In this document: piece by piece, positions 35,885 to 45,700 of the stretch
Layout of the letters: every line of letters begins with the position of its first letter
How positions within the stretch are numbered: the stretch's first letter is position 1
DNA from: Xanthomonas cannabis pv. cannabis
Lineage (GTDB): Bacteria > Pseudomonadota > Gammaproteobacteria > Xanthomonadales > Xanthomonadaceae
DNA: 64,000 nucleotides
Assembly: GCF_000802365.1 (NCBI RefSeq)
Contig: NZ_JSZE01000004.1
Span: forward strand, 1 to 64,000
Direction of reading: 5' to 3'
Made by a program: the position numbers and the translations under genes
Notes under the pieces: model-generated
The model's input: the letters and a program-made list of their open reading frames with translations, nothing else
Database searches by the model: none
Told to the model about the DNA's origin: nothing

Positions 35885-38020
35885 ATGTCGACGTTCCGTT
35901 TCCACACCCTGACCACTGCCGTCATGGTCGCGCTCACCTTGAGTGTGTCGCCGTCGGCGTTCGCCACCGATACGCCCGATGCCGCCGGCCTCGATGGCGA
36001 GACGCCGATCCGTGCGTTGGACGCGATCCAGGTGCAGGGCAGCCTGCTCGGCCGCTCCAAACCCGACGACGTGCAACGCTATGCGGGCAGCCGCCAGGTG
36101 ATCGACCGCGAGCAGCTGCGCAATGGCGGCAACCGGTCGTTGGACGATGCCCTGCAGCGCGTGCCGGGCATCAAGATCTTCGACGAAACCGGCACCGGCG
36201 CATTGCCGCAGCTCATGCTGCGCGGCCTGTACGAAAGCCGCAGCGGCCGCGTGCAGGTGCTGGAAGACGGCATCCCGCTGGCACTGGCGCCGTACGGGCA
36301 AACCAGCCTGTCGCTGTTTCCGGTGGGGCTGAATCAGATCGACCGCATCGACATCGTGCGCGGCGGCGCGGCGGTGCAATACGGGCCGAACAACGTGGGC
36401 GGCGTGATCAATCTGGTCAGCAAGGAGATTCCCAGCGACTGGAGCACCACGCTGGCGCACAAGGTCACCGCCGGCGGCCAGGGCCAGTTCCTGCAGGACA
36501 GCGCGCTCAGCAGCGGCGGCTACCTCAGCGACAATTTCGGCATGCAGGTCGATGCCAATCGCACCTACGGCGATTATTGGCGTGCGCATAGCGACACCGA
36601 CATCAGCAATCTGCGCGTGCGTGCGGAATGGTGGCTGGACGACACCAAGTTGCTCAAGGCCAGCGTGCAGCGCTACCTGGTGGACATGGATCTGGCCGGT
36701 GCCCTGAGCCCGGCCGATTATCGCCGCGACCCGCGCCAGGCCACGCGCCCGCTGGACACCTTCAACGGCCGCACCACGCGCGCGTCGTTGAGCTATGAGC
36801 AACTGCTGGGCGACTGGGGCCCGCTGCAGGACGTGCGCCTGGACTGGACCAACTTCAGCGCGCGCAGCAGCCGCAACTTCATCGTCGGCATGCGCCAGGC
36901 CGCCACCGAAACCTGGCGGTCGGACCTGCCGCCGCAACTGCGCCAGACCGCACCGCGCGACTTCCGCGTGGTGGGCAGCGAGCCGCGCCTGAGCTGGAGC
37001 ATGGGCAGTGCCGGCGGCGTGCGGCAGCAATGGACCGCCGGCGTGCGTGCGGTGCGTGAGGACATCGATTTCCTGGTCGGCAACCTGCGGCTGCGCGATG
37101 GCCTGTTCACCACGGTGCGCGACTGGCAGTTCGAAGACCGCGCCCTAGCGGCGTACGTCAGCAATGCCATTACCCTGCCGGACGAGCGCCTGACCATCAC
37201 GCCCGGCCTGCGCTACGAGCGCCTGGATTCGCGCTATTTCAACCGCGCCACCGGCGTGAGCACGCTCAACCAGACCCGCGACGTGCTGCCGGGGCTGACG
37301 GTGGGTTTCCAGGCCAATGAACAGTGGTTCCTGTATGCGGACGGGCAACGTTCGATGCGCGCACCACAGGTCACCCAGATCATCTTCGGCAACAATCTCG
37401 ATGCCGAGTTGGCGTGGAATTACGAAGCCGGTACGCGCTATCAGCCCAACGACCGTACTCGCATCCAGGTCGGCGCCTACCTGATCGACTTCGATCAGCA
37501 GATCCAGCTGGACAACACCACCCGCGTGTTCCGCAATCTGGGCAAGACCCGCCACCAAGGGGGCGAGGTGGAACTGCAATGGAGCCCCGAGAACCTGCGC
37601 GCGCTCACCCTCAACGCCGGCTATGCATATCTGGATGCCAGCCAGGAATCAGGGCCATTCCGTGGCTTGCGCGTGCCGTTTACCTCACGCAATCAGATCA
37701 CCTGGGGCGGCACCTACGCGCTCGGTCATACCACTGTCGCGCTGTCGGGGTACTACTTCAGCAAGGCCTTCAGCGATGCCGCCAACACCGTGCAGGAAAA
37801 CGCCATCGCCTCGGTGGGCCAGCTGCCGGCGTACATGGTGTGGAACACGCAGGTCAGCCATACCTTGTTCGAACGCGATGGGCAGAAATTCAGCGCCTCG
37901 CTGGCGATCAACAATCTGTTCGACCGGCAGTACTGGTTCCGTGGCGTGGACACCAGCCCGTGGGGCCGTCAGGCCGCGCCCGGCCGCACCGTGACTGCCG
38001 GCCTGGAGTACACGTTCTAA
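35885..38020 (+). CDS. xsuA: TonB-dependent siderophore receptor of the xanthoferrin locus
   Basis: A 711-residue outer-membrane receptor. A signal peptide (residues 1-27, SAFATD) is followed by a Ton-box-like IRALDAIQVQGSLLG, then a plug with RSLDDALQRVPGIKIFDETG and IDRIDIVRGGAAVQYGPNNVGGVINLVSK (quoted in two parts). The barrel ends VTAGLEYTF. Its sequence resembles FecA/PsuA-type receptors for hydroxycarboxylate siderophores. It starts at the base after the aldolase stop and is followed by the xanthoferrin synthesis genes, so it most likely takes up ferric xanthoferrin. The symbol follows the Xanthomonas naming and rests on context. Confidence 0.82.
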   Translation: MSTFRFHTLTTAVMVALTLSVSPSAFATDTPDAAGLDGETPIRALDAIQVQGSLLGRSKPDDVQRYAGSRQVIDREQLRNGGNRSLDDALQRVPGIKIFDETGTGALPQLMLRGLYESRSGRVQVLEDGIPLALAPYGQTSLSLFPVGLNQIDRIDIVRGGAAVQYGPNNVGGVINLVSKEIPSDWSTTLAHKVTAGGQGQFLQDSALSSGGYLSDNFGMQVDANRTYGDYWRAHSDTDISNLRVRAEWWLDDTKLLKASVQRYLVDMDLAGALSPADYRRDPRQATRPLDTFNGRTTRASLSYEQLLGDWGPLQDVRLDWTNFSARSSRNFIVGMRQAATETWRSDLPPQLRQTAPRDFRVVGSEPRLSWSMGSAGGVRQQWTAGVRAVREDIDFLVGNLRLRDGLFTTVRDWQFEDRALAAYVSNAITLPDERLTITPGLRYERLDSRYFNRATGVSTLNQTRDVLPGLTVGFQANEQWFLYADGQRSMRAPQVTQIIFGNNLDAELAWNYEAGTRYQPNDRTRIQVGAYLIDFDQQIQLDNTTRVFRNLGKTRHQGGEVELQWSPENLRALTLNAGYAYLDASQESGPFRGLRVPFTSRNQITWGGTYALGHTTVALSGYYFSKAFSDAANTVQENAIASVGQLPAYMVWNTQVSHTLFERDGQKFSASLAINNLFDRQYWFRGVDTSPWGRQAAPGRTVTAGLEYTF

Positions 38021-38374
38021 CGATTGCGCCCGGTGCGCGGTGCTGGCCGCAGCAAGGCGCACGCGGCGTAAGACGCGTTGCGGTTCTGCACCGGCACGCA
38101 CAGCTGGCCGATGTCGGCATCGCTTGATCTGCGTCGCTGCAGCCACCCGCAGCGGCACGACGCGACCACTGTACAGGGGCAGTGGTCGACCACGATGGCC
38201 ATGGCGCTCACGCCATCGCCATCGCCCACCACATGGCGTGCATGAGGCACGCATCAGCGCCGCAGCATGCGGCAGTGCGATCGCTGGATCGCAGGCCACC
38301 CAACGCCCGTTCGCGGCGCCAGGCAGCCCGTTTCCCTATCGGTTTCCCCACCGCCCTGTCGAACGAGAGCTGCC
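38021..38374. other. Gap between receptor and synthesis genes
   Basis: 354 bp without a convincing gene. No Fur-box was visible. A second promoter for the synthesis genes could lie here. Confidence 0.4.
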
Positions 38375-39601
38375 ATGAATGCTGTACCCGACGCCCCCCT
38401 GGTGATCCTCACCCATGTCTGCCACCCGGCCATCACCGATGGCTTTTTGCCGGCCGCGCACGCGCAAGGCATTCCGGTGTGGCTGCTGACCGACCATCGG
38501 CTCGATCACCTGGCCTATTTCCGCGACCACCCCACGCATGCGCCGCAGCGGGTGATCGAATGCGACGTGTTCAATCCGCTCGGCGTGCTGGATGTGCTGC
38601 ACGACGCCGCACTGCGACCACGCGCGGTCTTCAGCAACAGCGATCATCTGCAGACCAGCACGGCGCTGGTTGCGGCAGGCCTGGGGTTGCCGGGCAAGGA
38701 TTGGCAGGTCTGCTACGCGGCCAAGAACAAGGCCGCGATGCGGCAGCGCCTGCGTGCACGCGGCCTGCCCTCGCCGTGGTTCTGCACCCTGGCGCCCGGC
38801 GCCGCGCCACCGGACGAGATCCCGTGGCCGGTGGTGGCCAAACCGCGCGAAGGCGTGGCCAGCCTGGATGTGCGCCATTGCGCCGATGCCACCCACCTGC
38901 AGGACTATCTCGACGAGCTCTGGCAGCGCCACCCGCAGCGCACCGTGCTGCTGGAAGGCATGTTGCAGGGGCCATTGTTCACGCTGGAAACGCTGGGCGA
39001 CGGGCAGACGCTGCAGGCCATCGGCGGGTTCAGGGTGCGCCTGTCGCCGCCACCGCATTTTGTCGAGTGCGAAGCGCAGTGGGATGCCCGGGTCGATACC
39101 GCCGTCGTTGCGCAGGCACTGCAGCAACTGCGTGCCTTCGGCGTCAACTTCGGCCTGTGCCATAGCGAATTCATCCTCACCGACCAGGGCCCGGTGCTGG
39201 TGGAAATCAACTACCGCAGCATCGGCGACCGCCGCGAATTCCTGCTCGACGGCATGTTCGGCGGGCACTGGTTCGCCGCTGCGCTGGCGCCGCATCTGGG
39301 CCAACCGCTGCCGCAGCTGCGCAGCGAGCGTGCGCATGCCCTGCTGCGTTACTACGTGGCCGAAACGGAAGGCGAGCTGGTCACCGCCAGCGAAGACCGC
39401 CGCCATCGCGACGCGCACAGCGACGTGCAGTACCGGCGCATGCGCGCACCGGGCGAACGCATCCAGCTGAGCCACTCCAACAAGGATTACCTGGGCGTGC
39501 TGAGTGCGGTGGCCAGCGATGCGCAGGCGCTGGAGCAGGCGGTGGTGCAGGCCGAGGCGGGTCTGCACTGGCGCATCGACACCGCGCAGGTGCACGCATG
39601 A
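38375..39601 (+). CDS. xssA: ATP-grasp ligase of xanthoferrin synthesis (PvsA-like)
   Basis: A 408-residue ATP-grasp family ligase. The central fold shows VVAKPREGVASLDVRHC (ATP-binding lysine strand), RTVLLEGMLQGPLFTLETL and VLVEINYRSIGDRREFLLDG, where Glu and Asn bind the metal-ATP. It matches by order and type the PvsA protein of vibrioferrin synthesis, which joins an amino acid to the carboxylate scaffold. The ATG at 38375 follows CGAGAG; the longer frame from 38267 has no homology. Its stop overlaps the next gene (ATGA). Symbols xssA-E follow the Xanthomonas siderophore naming and are assigned by order. Confidence 0.85.
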   Translation: MNAVPDAPLVILTHVCHPAITDGFLPAAHAQGIPVWLLTDHRLDHLAYFRDHPTHAPQRVIECDVFNPLGVLDVLHDAALRPRAVFSNSDHLQTSTALVAAGLGLPGKDWQVCYAAKNKAAMRQRLRARGLPSPWFCTLAPGAAPPDEIPWPVVAKPREGVASLDVRHCADATHLQDYLDELWQRHPQRTVLLEGMLQGPLFTLETLGDGQTLQAIGGFRVRLSPPPHFVECEAQWDARVDTAVVAQALQQLRAFGVNFGLCHSEFILTDQGPVLVEINYRSIGDRREFLLDGMFGGHWFAAALAPHLGQPLPQLRSERAHALLRYYVAETEGELVTASEDRRHRDAHSDVQYRRMRAPGERIQLSHSNKDYLGVLSAVASDAQALEQAVVQAEAGLHWRIDTAQVHA

Positions 39602-41391
39602 GCCGCGCCGACGACCAGCGCTACATCGCCACCCGCATCATCGACGCCTGCCTGCGTGAGGATCTGCGCGGAATCGTCAGCCGCGGCCGGGCGGCCACGC
39701 CCGACCCGGGCGTGCTGGCGCAGTGGCCCGACCCCGGCCCGGTGGACGGTTGGTGGCGCATCACGCATCTGCCCGGCGGCACGTTGTGGCTGCCGATCCA
39801 CCACGGCGGCGTGCTGCAGGACTTCAGCGCCTGCAGCGATCGCTGGGTGGTGCAGACGGCCGACGCTGCGCAGCTCGAACAGGGCGCGCGGGCCTGGCTG
39901 CAGCGCATGGGCGCCGAGCTCGATGCGCAGACCTTGCAGCTGCACCGCGCCTATGCCGACGAGGCTGACTGCGCCGCTGCACACCGCGGCCTGGCACGCC
40001 AGGCCTATGACGCGCAGGCACCGGCGCTGGCCACCGCCCTGCAGCACGCAGACCCGGCCGAACGTGCCTACCGTTGCGACCAGCTGGCCAGCTACCGCGA
40101 CCACCCGTTCTATCCCACCGCGCGCGCCAAGGCCGGGCTGGAAGCATCGGAGTTGCGCGACTACGCGCCGGAGTTTGCGCCGACCTTCGCGCTGCGCTGG
40201 CTGGCGATCCCGCATGCACTGGCCAGCTGCACCAGCACGCCGCCGGCCGCGCTGTGGCCGGACCTGGCCACGCTCGGCCTGCCGCCGGCGCTTGCGCACA
40301 CCCACCTGGCCTGGCCGGTACATCCGCTGGTATGGGAGCGACTGGAACAGCCCGGCTTCGAGCTTCCGGCCGGTGCGGTGCGTGCACCGCGGGCATGGCT
40401 GCAGGTGCGCCCCACCCTGTCGGTGCGCACGCTGGTGCCAGTGCAGCAGCCGCACCTGCACCTCAAGCTGCCGATCCCGATGCGGACGCTGGGCGCACTG
40501 AACCTGCGTCTGATCAAACCGTCCACGCTGTACGACGGGCACTGGCTGGAGCGCGCGTTGCGTCGCATCGATGCGCACGATAGCGCCCTGCGGGGCCGGT
40601 GCGTGTTCGTGGACGAGTCGCATGGCGGGCACGTGGGCCAGACCCGGCACCTGGCCTATCTGGTGCGGCGGTATCCGCCCCTGGATGACGCCACGCTGGT
40701 GCCGGTGGCCGCGCTGTGCGCGTGGCTGCCCGATGGCCGGCCAATGGCGATCCACCTGGCCGAGCAGTTTGCCCACGGCGACGTGCAGGCCTGGTGGCGC
40801 GACTACACCGAGTTGCTGCTTGCGGTGCATCTGCGGCTGTGGCTGCGCTACGGCATTGCATTGGAAGCCAATCAGCAGAACAGCGTGCTGGTGTATGCCC
40901 ACGGCCAACGCACCCGCCTGCTGATGAAGGACAACGACGCCGCGCGGATCGCCATGCCGCAACTGCGCGCCCGATTGCCGGACATCGACACACTGGGCCC
41001 GCTGCACGATGCGCGGATTGCGGTGGACGATGCGCAGGCGCTGGCGCAGATGTTCTGCACCATCGTGCTGCAGCTGGATCTGCAGGCGGTGCTGGAAGGC
41101 CTGGCAGAGTGGCAGCCGGCGCTGCGCGCGCCGCTGGCGGCGCAGCTGCAGGCGCAACTCGCGCGGACGCTTGAACACCTGCACGCCGAAGGCATCGATA
41201 CCGCGCCCGCGCGTGACCTGCTCGCCATGCCCCGGTTGCCGGTGAAGTACCTGCTCAGTGCCGGCAGCCTGCTCAGCAAGCAGCTCACCGGGGCGAGCGA
41301 CATCAACAAGTTCTACGGCAACAGCGCGCCCAATCCGTTCGGCACTGCGTTTGCGCAACAGCCGCGCCATCAGGCCGGTGGTGGGCGATGA
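39598..41391 (+). CDS. xssB: NIS siderophore synthetase (IucA/IucC family), first
   Basis: A 597-residue NRPS-independent siderophore synthetase. The ATP-binding region includes DHPFYPTARAKAGL, a variant of the HPxxPxxK motif, and VRPTLSVRTLVPV. The FhuF-like C-terminal part contains LHLRLWLRYGIALEANQQNS, the catalytic helix pattern of IucA/IucC enzymes, and LLMKDNDAARI. It condenses a carboxylic acid such as citrate with an amine or alcohol. ATGA overlaps on both sides tie it to xssA and xssC. By order it equals PvsB of vibrioferrin synthesis. Confidence 0.88.
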   Translation: MSRADDQRYIATRIIDACLREDLRGIVSRGRAATPDPGVLAQWPDPGPVDGWWRITHLPGGTLWLPIHHGGVLQDFSACSDRWVVQTADAAQLEQGARAWLQRMGAELDAQTLQLHRAYADEADCAAAHRGLARQAYDAQAPALATALQHADPAERAYRCDQLASYRDHPFYPTARAKAGLEASELRDYAPEFAPTFALRWLAIPHALASCTSTPPAALWPDLATLGLPPALAHTHLAWPVHPLVWERLEQPGFELPAGAVRAPRAWLQVRPTLSVRTLVPVQQPHLHLKLPIPMRTLGALNLRLIKPSTLYDGHWLERALRRIDAHDSALRGRCVFVDESHGGHVGQTRHLAYLVRRYPPLDDATLVPVAALCAWLPDGRPMAIHLAEQFAHGDVQAWWRDYTELLLAVHLRLWLRYGIALEANQQNSVLVYAHGQRTRLLMKDNDAARIAMPQLRARLPDIDTLGPLHDARIAVDDAQALAQMFCTIVLQLDLQAVLEGLAEWQPALRAPLAAQLQAQLARTLEHLHAEGIDTAPARDLLAMPRLPVKYLLSAGSLLSKQLTGASDINKFYGNSAPNPFGTAFAQQPRHQAGGGR

Positions 41392-42560
41392 AGCGCATTC
41401 TCGGCCCGGTGCTGGCAGCGCACTATCTGGCCGCCTTCACCGCCCTGGGCATGCCGCTGTTCCTGCCGCAGGTGCTGGCCGAACTGGCACCGGGCGCGGC
41501 GGTGGGCTGGAGCGGCGTGCTGTACGTGCTGCCGACGCTGTGCACCGCGTTGACGGCCGGCACCTGGGGGCGGCTGGCCGACCGCTACGGGCGCAAGCGT
41601 TCGTTGCTGCGCGCGCAGCTGGGGCTGGCGCTGGGGTTTGCCATCGCCGGCTTCGCACCATCGCTGACCTGGCTGGTGGTTGGCCTGGTCGTGCAGGGCG
41701 GCTGCGGCGGCTCGCTGGCCGCGGCCAACGCCTATCTGGCCAGCCAGCCGCAGGCCGGCCCGTTGGCGCGCGCACTGGACTGGACCCAGTATTCGGCACG
41801 GCTGGCGATGGTGAGCGCACCCGCACTGCTGGGGCTGGCCCTTGCCTTGGGCCCGGCGCAATCGCTGTACCGCGCGCTCGCGCTGCTGCCGCTGATCGCA
41901 TTCGCACTGACCTGGCGGTTGCCGGCGGATCACCCGGCTCCACGGCCAGTGGCCGCACCAATCGCCGCGTCGGGTCCGGCGCCATTGCAGGCCACTCCAG
42001 CGTCGTGGCCTGCGCTGCTGCTGGCGCAGTTCCTGTTCTGTTTCGCGATGGTGGTGACCTTCCCGTATTTCATTCCCTACGCACTCGCGCGTGGCGCCGG
42101 CCACGATGCGCTCGCCGGCCTGCTCTACAGCCTGCCGCACCTGGTGTACCTGGTCGTGCTGCCGTGGTGGCGGCGCGGCGATGGCCACGCATGGCTGATG
42201 CCCGGGCTGTTGCTATTTGCGCTTGCCTGCCTGTGGCAGGCGCTGCTGCACGACGCCATCGCGCTGGTGGCGGCGCGGCTGCTGTTCGGGCTTGGCATGT
42301 TGCTCGGCCTGCGTGGGCTCAACCGCAGCCTGGCCCTGGTCGCCAGCGGCCACGGCGCCGGGCGCCTGTTCGGCCGGTTCGATGCCTGCGGCAAGTGGGC
42401 CGGCGTGGCCGCCGGCGCCGGCGCCGGTGCGCTGGCCCAAGCCGCCGGCCCGGCCAGCCCTTTCCTGGCCGCCGCGCTGGCGGCCGCCGCTGCTGCGCTC
42501 ACCGTCCTGGTGCGCTTTCCTTCGAGGAGATCTGCCGATGTCGCTGCACACGATGCATGA
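41388..42560 (+). CDS. xssC: MFS siderophore exporter
   Basis: A 390-residue major-facilitator transporter with about 12 helices. The loop 2-3 signature is GRLADRYGRKRSLL and a second copy appears as RLFGRFDACGKWAG. It starts at ATG 41388, overlapping xssB (ATGA), and its last 23 nt overlap the start of xssD. Placed between the two synthetase genes, it corresponds to PvsC, the exporter of vibrioferrin, and should secrete the finished siderophore across the inner membrane. Confidence 0.88.
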   Translation: MKRILGPVLAAHYLAAFTALGMPLFLPQVLAELAPGAAVGWSGVLYVLPTLCTALTAGTWGRLADRYGRKRSLLRAQLGLALGFAIAGFAPSLTWLVVGLVVQGGCGGSLAAANAYLASQPQAGPLARALDWTQYSARLAMVSAPALLGLALALGPAQSLYRALALLPLIAFALTWRLPADHPAPRPVAAPIAASGPAPLQATPASWPALLLAQFLFCFAMVVTFPYFIPYALARGAGHDALAGLLYSLPHLVYLVVLPWWRRGDGHAWLMPGLLLFALACLWQALLHDAIALVAARLLFGLGMLLGLRGLNRSLALVASGHGAGRLFGRFDACGKWAGVAAGAGAGALAQAAGPASPFLAAALAAAAAALTVLVRFPSRRSADVAAHDA

Positions 42561-44307
42561 CCCCTGGTACGACAGCATGGCCGACGCCCAGGCCTGCAGT
42601 TGCTGGTTGAACTGCTACCTGCGCGAGTTCGCCATCCCGCAACATGCCGCCGATTTCGATTACCGCGGGCTGGATCGCCCCGGCCCGCGGGTGGCCGAAC
42701 AGCGCTGGCTGCGCATCGCGCTGGGCGCCGCCGGCACGCTGTGCGTGCGCATTGCCTATGCCGACCGGCTGGGCCGCTGCCGGTTTGCGTCCACGCCGTT
42801 TCTCAAGAGCGCTGGCCAGCCGTGGCAGAGCCTGGATGCGCACGCCCTGGCACGCTGCCTGCTGCAATCGCTGGGCAGCAGGCAGGCGGTGAATCCGGAG
42901 CTGCTGGCACAAAGCGCCAACAGCGTGGCGGTCACCGCGGCGTTGTTGCGGCAGGCCCAGCACAGCGCGGCCAGCGGCGAGGCCATGATCGATGCGGAGC
43001 AATCGATGCTGTGGGGGCATGCGCTGCATCCCACGCCCAAAAGCCGCGAAGGCATCGCGCTGGAGCAGGTGCTGGCCTGCGCCCCGGAAGCGCGCGCGCA
43101 GTTCCAGTTGTTCTGGTTCCGCATCGACCCGCGCCTGCTGCGCGTGCAGGGCCAGGACGTGCGTGCCAGCTTGACGCAACTGTCCGGCGACCCGGCGCTG
43201 TATCCCTGCCACCCGTGGGAGGCGCAACGCCTGCTGGACGACCCCTTGCTGCGCACGCTGCAATCGCGCGGCCTCATCGCACCGGTCGGCCTGCGTGGCG
43301 CTGCACTGCGCCCCACCTCGTCGGTGCGCACGCTGTATCACCCGGCGCTGGAGTACTTCCTCAAGTGCTCGGTGCATGTGCGACTGACCAATTGCGTGCG
43401 CAAGAACGCCTGGTACGAACTGGAAAGTGCGGTCGCCCTCACCGCGCTGCTGGCGCCGAGCTGGCAAGCGTTGGCCGCGCAGGTGCCCGGCTTCGATGTG
43501 ATGCTGGAGCCGGCGGCAACTTCGCTGGATGTGGCGCAGGTCGATCGCGCGTTGTACGACGCCGACCCGCACGCCGCACGCAACCTGTCGGAGAGCTTCG
43601 GCATCCTGTACCGCAAGACCATCCCCGCCGCGCAGCGCGCGCACTGGCAGCCACAGGTGGCGGCAGCGTTGTTTACCTGCGATGCGCAGGGCAATAGCGT
43701 CTGCGCCCGGCAGCTGCAGGCGCTGAGCCGTACGCCGATGGATCGCCGCACCGCCACACGGCGCTGGTTCGGCGCCTATGCCAGCGTGTTGCTGGACGGC
43801 GTGTGGAGCGCGTTATTCCAGCACGGCATCGCCCTGGAGCCGCATCTGCAGAACACCGTGATCGGGTTTGCCGACGGGTGGCCGACGCGGGTGTGGATTC
43901 GCGACCTGGAAGGCACCAAGCTGCTTGCCCACCACTGGCCACCGACACGGCTGCACGGCGTCGGCGAGCGCGCGCGGCAATCGCTGTATTACACGCCCGA
44001 ACAAGGCTGGAACCGCGTGGCCTACTGCGCCCTGGTCAACAACCTGGCCGAGGCCATCTTCCATCTGACCGAGGGCGACGGCACGCTGGAAGCGCAGCTG
44101 TGGCACTGCGTGGGCGAGATTGCCGTGCGTTGGCAGCAGCGCCACGGCGCACAGCCCGCGCTGCAGGGGTTGATCGACGGCGCGCCGCTGCCGGGCAAGA
44201 ACAATCTCGGCACCCGTCTGTTGCAACGCGCCGACCGTCAATCCGACTACACCGCCCTGCCCAATCCCATCGCGCCGCTCGTCCGCGCACGGCAGGTGGC
44301 GGCGTGA
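42538..44307 (+). CDS. xssD: NIS siderophore synthetase (IucA/IucC family), second
   Basis: A 589-residue NIS synthetase. It contains HALHPTPKSREG near residues 160-172 (the HPxxKxR ATP-binding motif), LRPTSSVRTLYHP, and LFQHGIALEPHLQNTVIGFADG with the conserved His and Gln-Asn. The ATG at 42538 has GAGGAGA 8 nt upstream and begins MSLHTMHDPWYDSMADAQAC, the normal N-terminus; the open frame upstream runs through xssC in another frame. It equals PvsD in order. GTGA overlap joins it to xssE. Confidence 0.88.
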   Translation: MSLHTMHDPWYDSMADAQACSCWLNCYLREFAIPQHAADFDYRGLDRPGPRVAEQRWLRIALGAAGTLCVRIAYADRLGRCRFASTPFLKSAGQPWQSLDAHALARCLLQSLGSRQAVNPELLAQSANSVAVTAALLRQAQHSAASGEAMIDAEQSMLWGHALHPTPKSREGIALEQVLACAPEARAQFQLFWFRIDPRLLRVQGQDVRASLTQLSGDPALYPCHPWEAQRLLDDPLLRTLQSRGLIAPVGLRGAALRPTSSVRTLYHPALEYFLKCSVHVRLTNCVRKNAWYELESAVALTALLAPSWQALAAQVPGFDVMLEPAATSLDVAQVDRALYDADPHAARNLSESFGILYRKTIPAAQRAHWQPQVAAALFTCDAQGNSVCARQLQALSRTPMDRRTATRRWFGAYASVLLDGVWSALFQHGIALEPHLQNTVIGFADGWPTRVWIRDLEGTKLLAHHWPPTRLHGVGERARQSLYYTPEQGWNRVAYCALVNNLAEAIFHLTEGDGTLEAQLWHCVGEIAVRWQQRHGAQPALQGLIDGAPLPGKNNLGTRLLQRADRQSDYTALPNPIAPLVRARQVAA

Positions 44308-45500
44308 GCCTGCAGATCGACACGGGCCGCGTCATCGCTGCGTTGCCGCAACTGCGCGCCCGCAGCGATGGCCCGGTCTGCGCGTATGTCTACGATCTGG
44401 CCGCACTGCACGCGCATGCGGCGTGGATGCGCGCGCAGCTACCGGCACCGTGCGAGCTGTTCTACGCGGCCAAGGCCAATGCAGAGCCACCGATCCTGCG
44501 CACGCTCGCGCCGCATGTGGACGGCTTCGAGGCCGCATCCGGTGGCGAACTGGCCTGGCTGCATGCACAGCAACCACAGGCAGCGCTGCTGTTCGGCGGG
44601 CCCGGCAAACTCGACAGCGAACTCGCCCAGGCGGTGGCCCTGCCCGACTGCAGCGTGCACGTGGAGAGTCTCGGCGAGCTGCAGCGCCTGGCGGCCATCG
44701 CCGCGGCTGCCGGCCGCTGCGTGCCGGTGTTCCTGCGCATGAACATCGCCGTGCCCGGCGCCAAGAGCACACGCCTGATGATGGGCGGGCAGCCCTCGCC
44801 CTTCGGTCTCGACCCGCAGGACCTGGACACCGCCATGCAGCTGCTGCGCGCAACGTCGGCGCTGCGCCTGGAAGGGTTTCATTTTCACCTGATGTCGCAT
44901 CAGCGCGATGCCGGCGCGCAGCTGCACCTGATCGCCGCCTACCTGCGCACCGTGCAGCAGTGGCGACATGCCTACGGTCTCGGGCCGCTCAGGGTGAACG
45001 CGGGCGGCGGCTTCGGCGTGGACTACCTGACGCCGCAGGCCTCATTCGACTGGGCCGGCTTCTGCGCGGGGCTGCCGGCGTTGTTGCGCGAGCACGGCGA
45101 TGCGGTGCGCCTGCGCCTGGAGCCGGGCCGCTATGTCAGCGCCAGTTGCGGCTGGTACCTGATGGAAGTGCTCGACCTCAAGCGCAGCCACGGCGCCTGG
45201 TTTGCAATCGCGCGCGGCGGCACCCATCACTTCCGCACGCCTGCCGCGCAGGCGCACGACCACCCGGTCCGCGTGCTGCGCGGGGTGCACCCGCCGGTCA
45301 TCAGCGACACCGCAGTCACCCTGGTCGGCCAGCTCTGCACGCCCAAGGACGTACTGGCCCGCAACCAACCCGTTGCCGCACTGGCCCCCGGCGACTGCCT
45401 GGCCTTTCCGCTGGCCGGCGCCTACGCCTGGAATATTTCGCACCAGCAGTTCCTGATGCACCCGCCACCGCAGCAGCTGTTTTTGCCGGTGGCGGGTTGA
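44304..45500 (+). CDS. xssE: PLP-dependent decarboxylase of siderophore synthesis
   Basis: A 398-residue fold-type III PLP decarboxylase of the diaminopimelate/ornithine decarboxylase group. Lys57 in LFYAAKANAEPP holds the cofactor. HFHLMSHQRDA and NAGGGFGVDY are the phosphate-binding parts, and RLRLEPGRYVSA and GQLCTPKDVLARN complete the active site of the dimer. The start is GTG at 44304, overlapping the xssD stop by GTGA. It matches PvsE and likely makes the amine building block of xanthoferrin, for example by decarboxylating a serine- or citryl-derived intermediate. It is the last gene of the operon and converges on the cobT locus. Confidence 0.87.
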   Translation: MSLQIDTGRVIAALPQLRARSDGPVCAYVYDLAALHAHAAWMRAQLPAPCELFYAAKANAEPPILRTLAPHVDGFEAASGGELAWLHAQQPQAALLFGGPGKLDSELAQAVALPDCSVHVESLGELQRLAAIAAAAGRCVPVFLRMNIAVPGAKSTRLMMGGQPSPFGLDPQDLDTAMQLLRATSALRLEGFHFHLMSHQRDAGAQLHLIAAYLRTVQQWRHAYGLGPLRVNAGGGFGVDYLTPQASFDWAGFCAGLPALLREHGDAVRLRLEPGRYVSASCGWYLMEVLDLKRSHGAWFAIARGGTHHFRTPAAQAHDHPVRVLRGVHPPVISDTAVTLVGQLCTPKDVLARNQPVAALAPGDCLAFPLAGAYAWNISHQQFLMHPPPQQLFLPVAG

Positions 45501-45599
45501 TGGGGACCGCACACGATGCCCGCCATACGAACGCACGTCGCACTGGGTCCACCTTGCATGCTGCCCGGAGTTCCAATCACGCGATGCAGTAACTGTGCG

Positions 45600-45700
45600 C
45601 AGTTGTTGCCACCTCCGGTTTGGTCAGCGGGTCCTCGACCTGGCCGCGCCCACTGCGCTGACGTTGTCGCACGCCGCAGCAAGGTGGTCCGCACGCTCAT
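45600..45700 (-). pseudogene. Fragment of cobC-like histidine phosphatase gene
   Basis: The ATG at 45700 overlaps the cobT stop (ATGA) and reads [16 protein letters not shown], like the start of CobC/alpha-ribazole phosphatase, where LLRHATT is usual (the catalytic His is Arg here). After a frame change EDPLTKPEVATT recalls the DPPLTxxG segment of that family, then stops. Only about 30 codons survive. Judged by start position and short similarity. Confidence 0.5.

Noticed and set aside
42217..42537. 107-codon N-terminal extension of the second NIS synthetase overlapping the MFS gene
   Set aside because: The extension lies in the MFS coding sequence in another frame, and a strong GAGGAGA site precedes the ATG at 42538.
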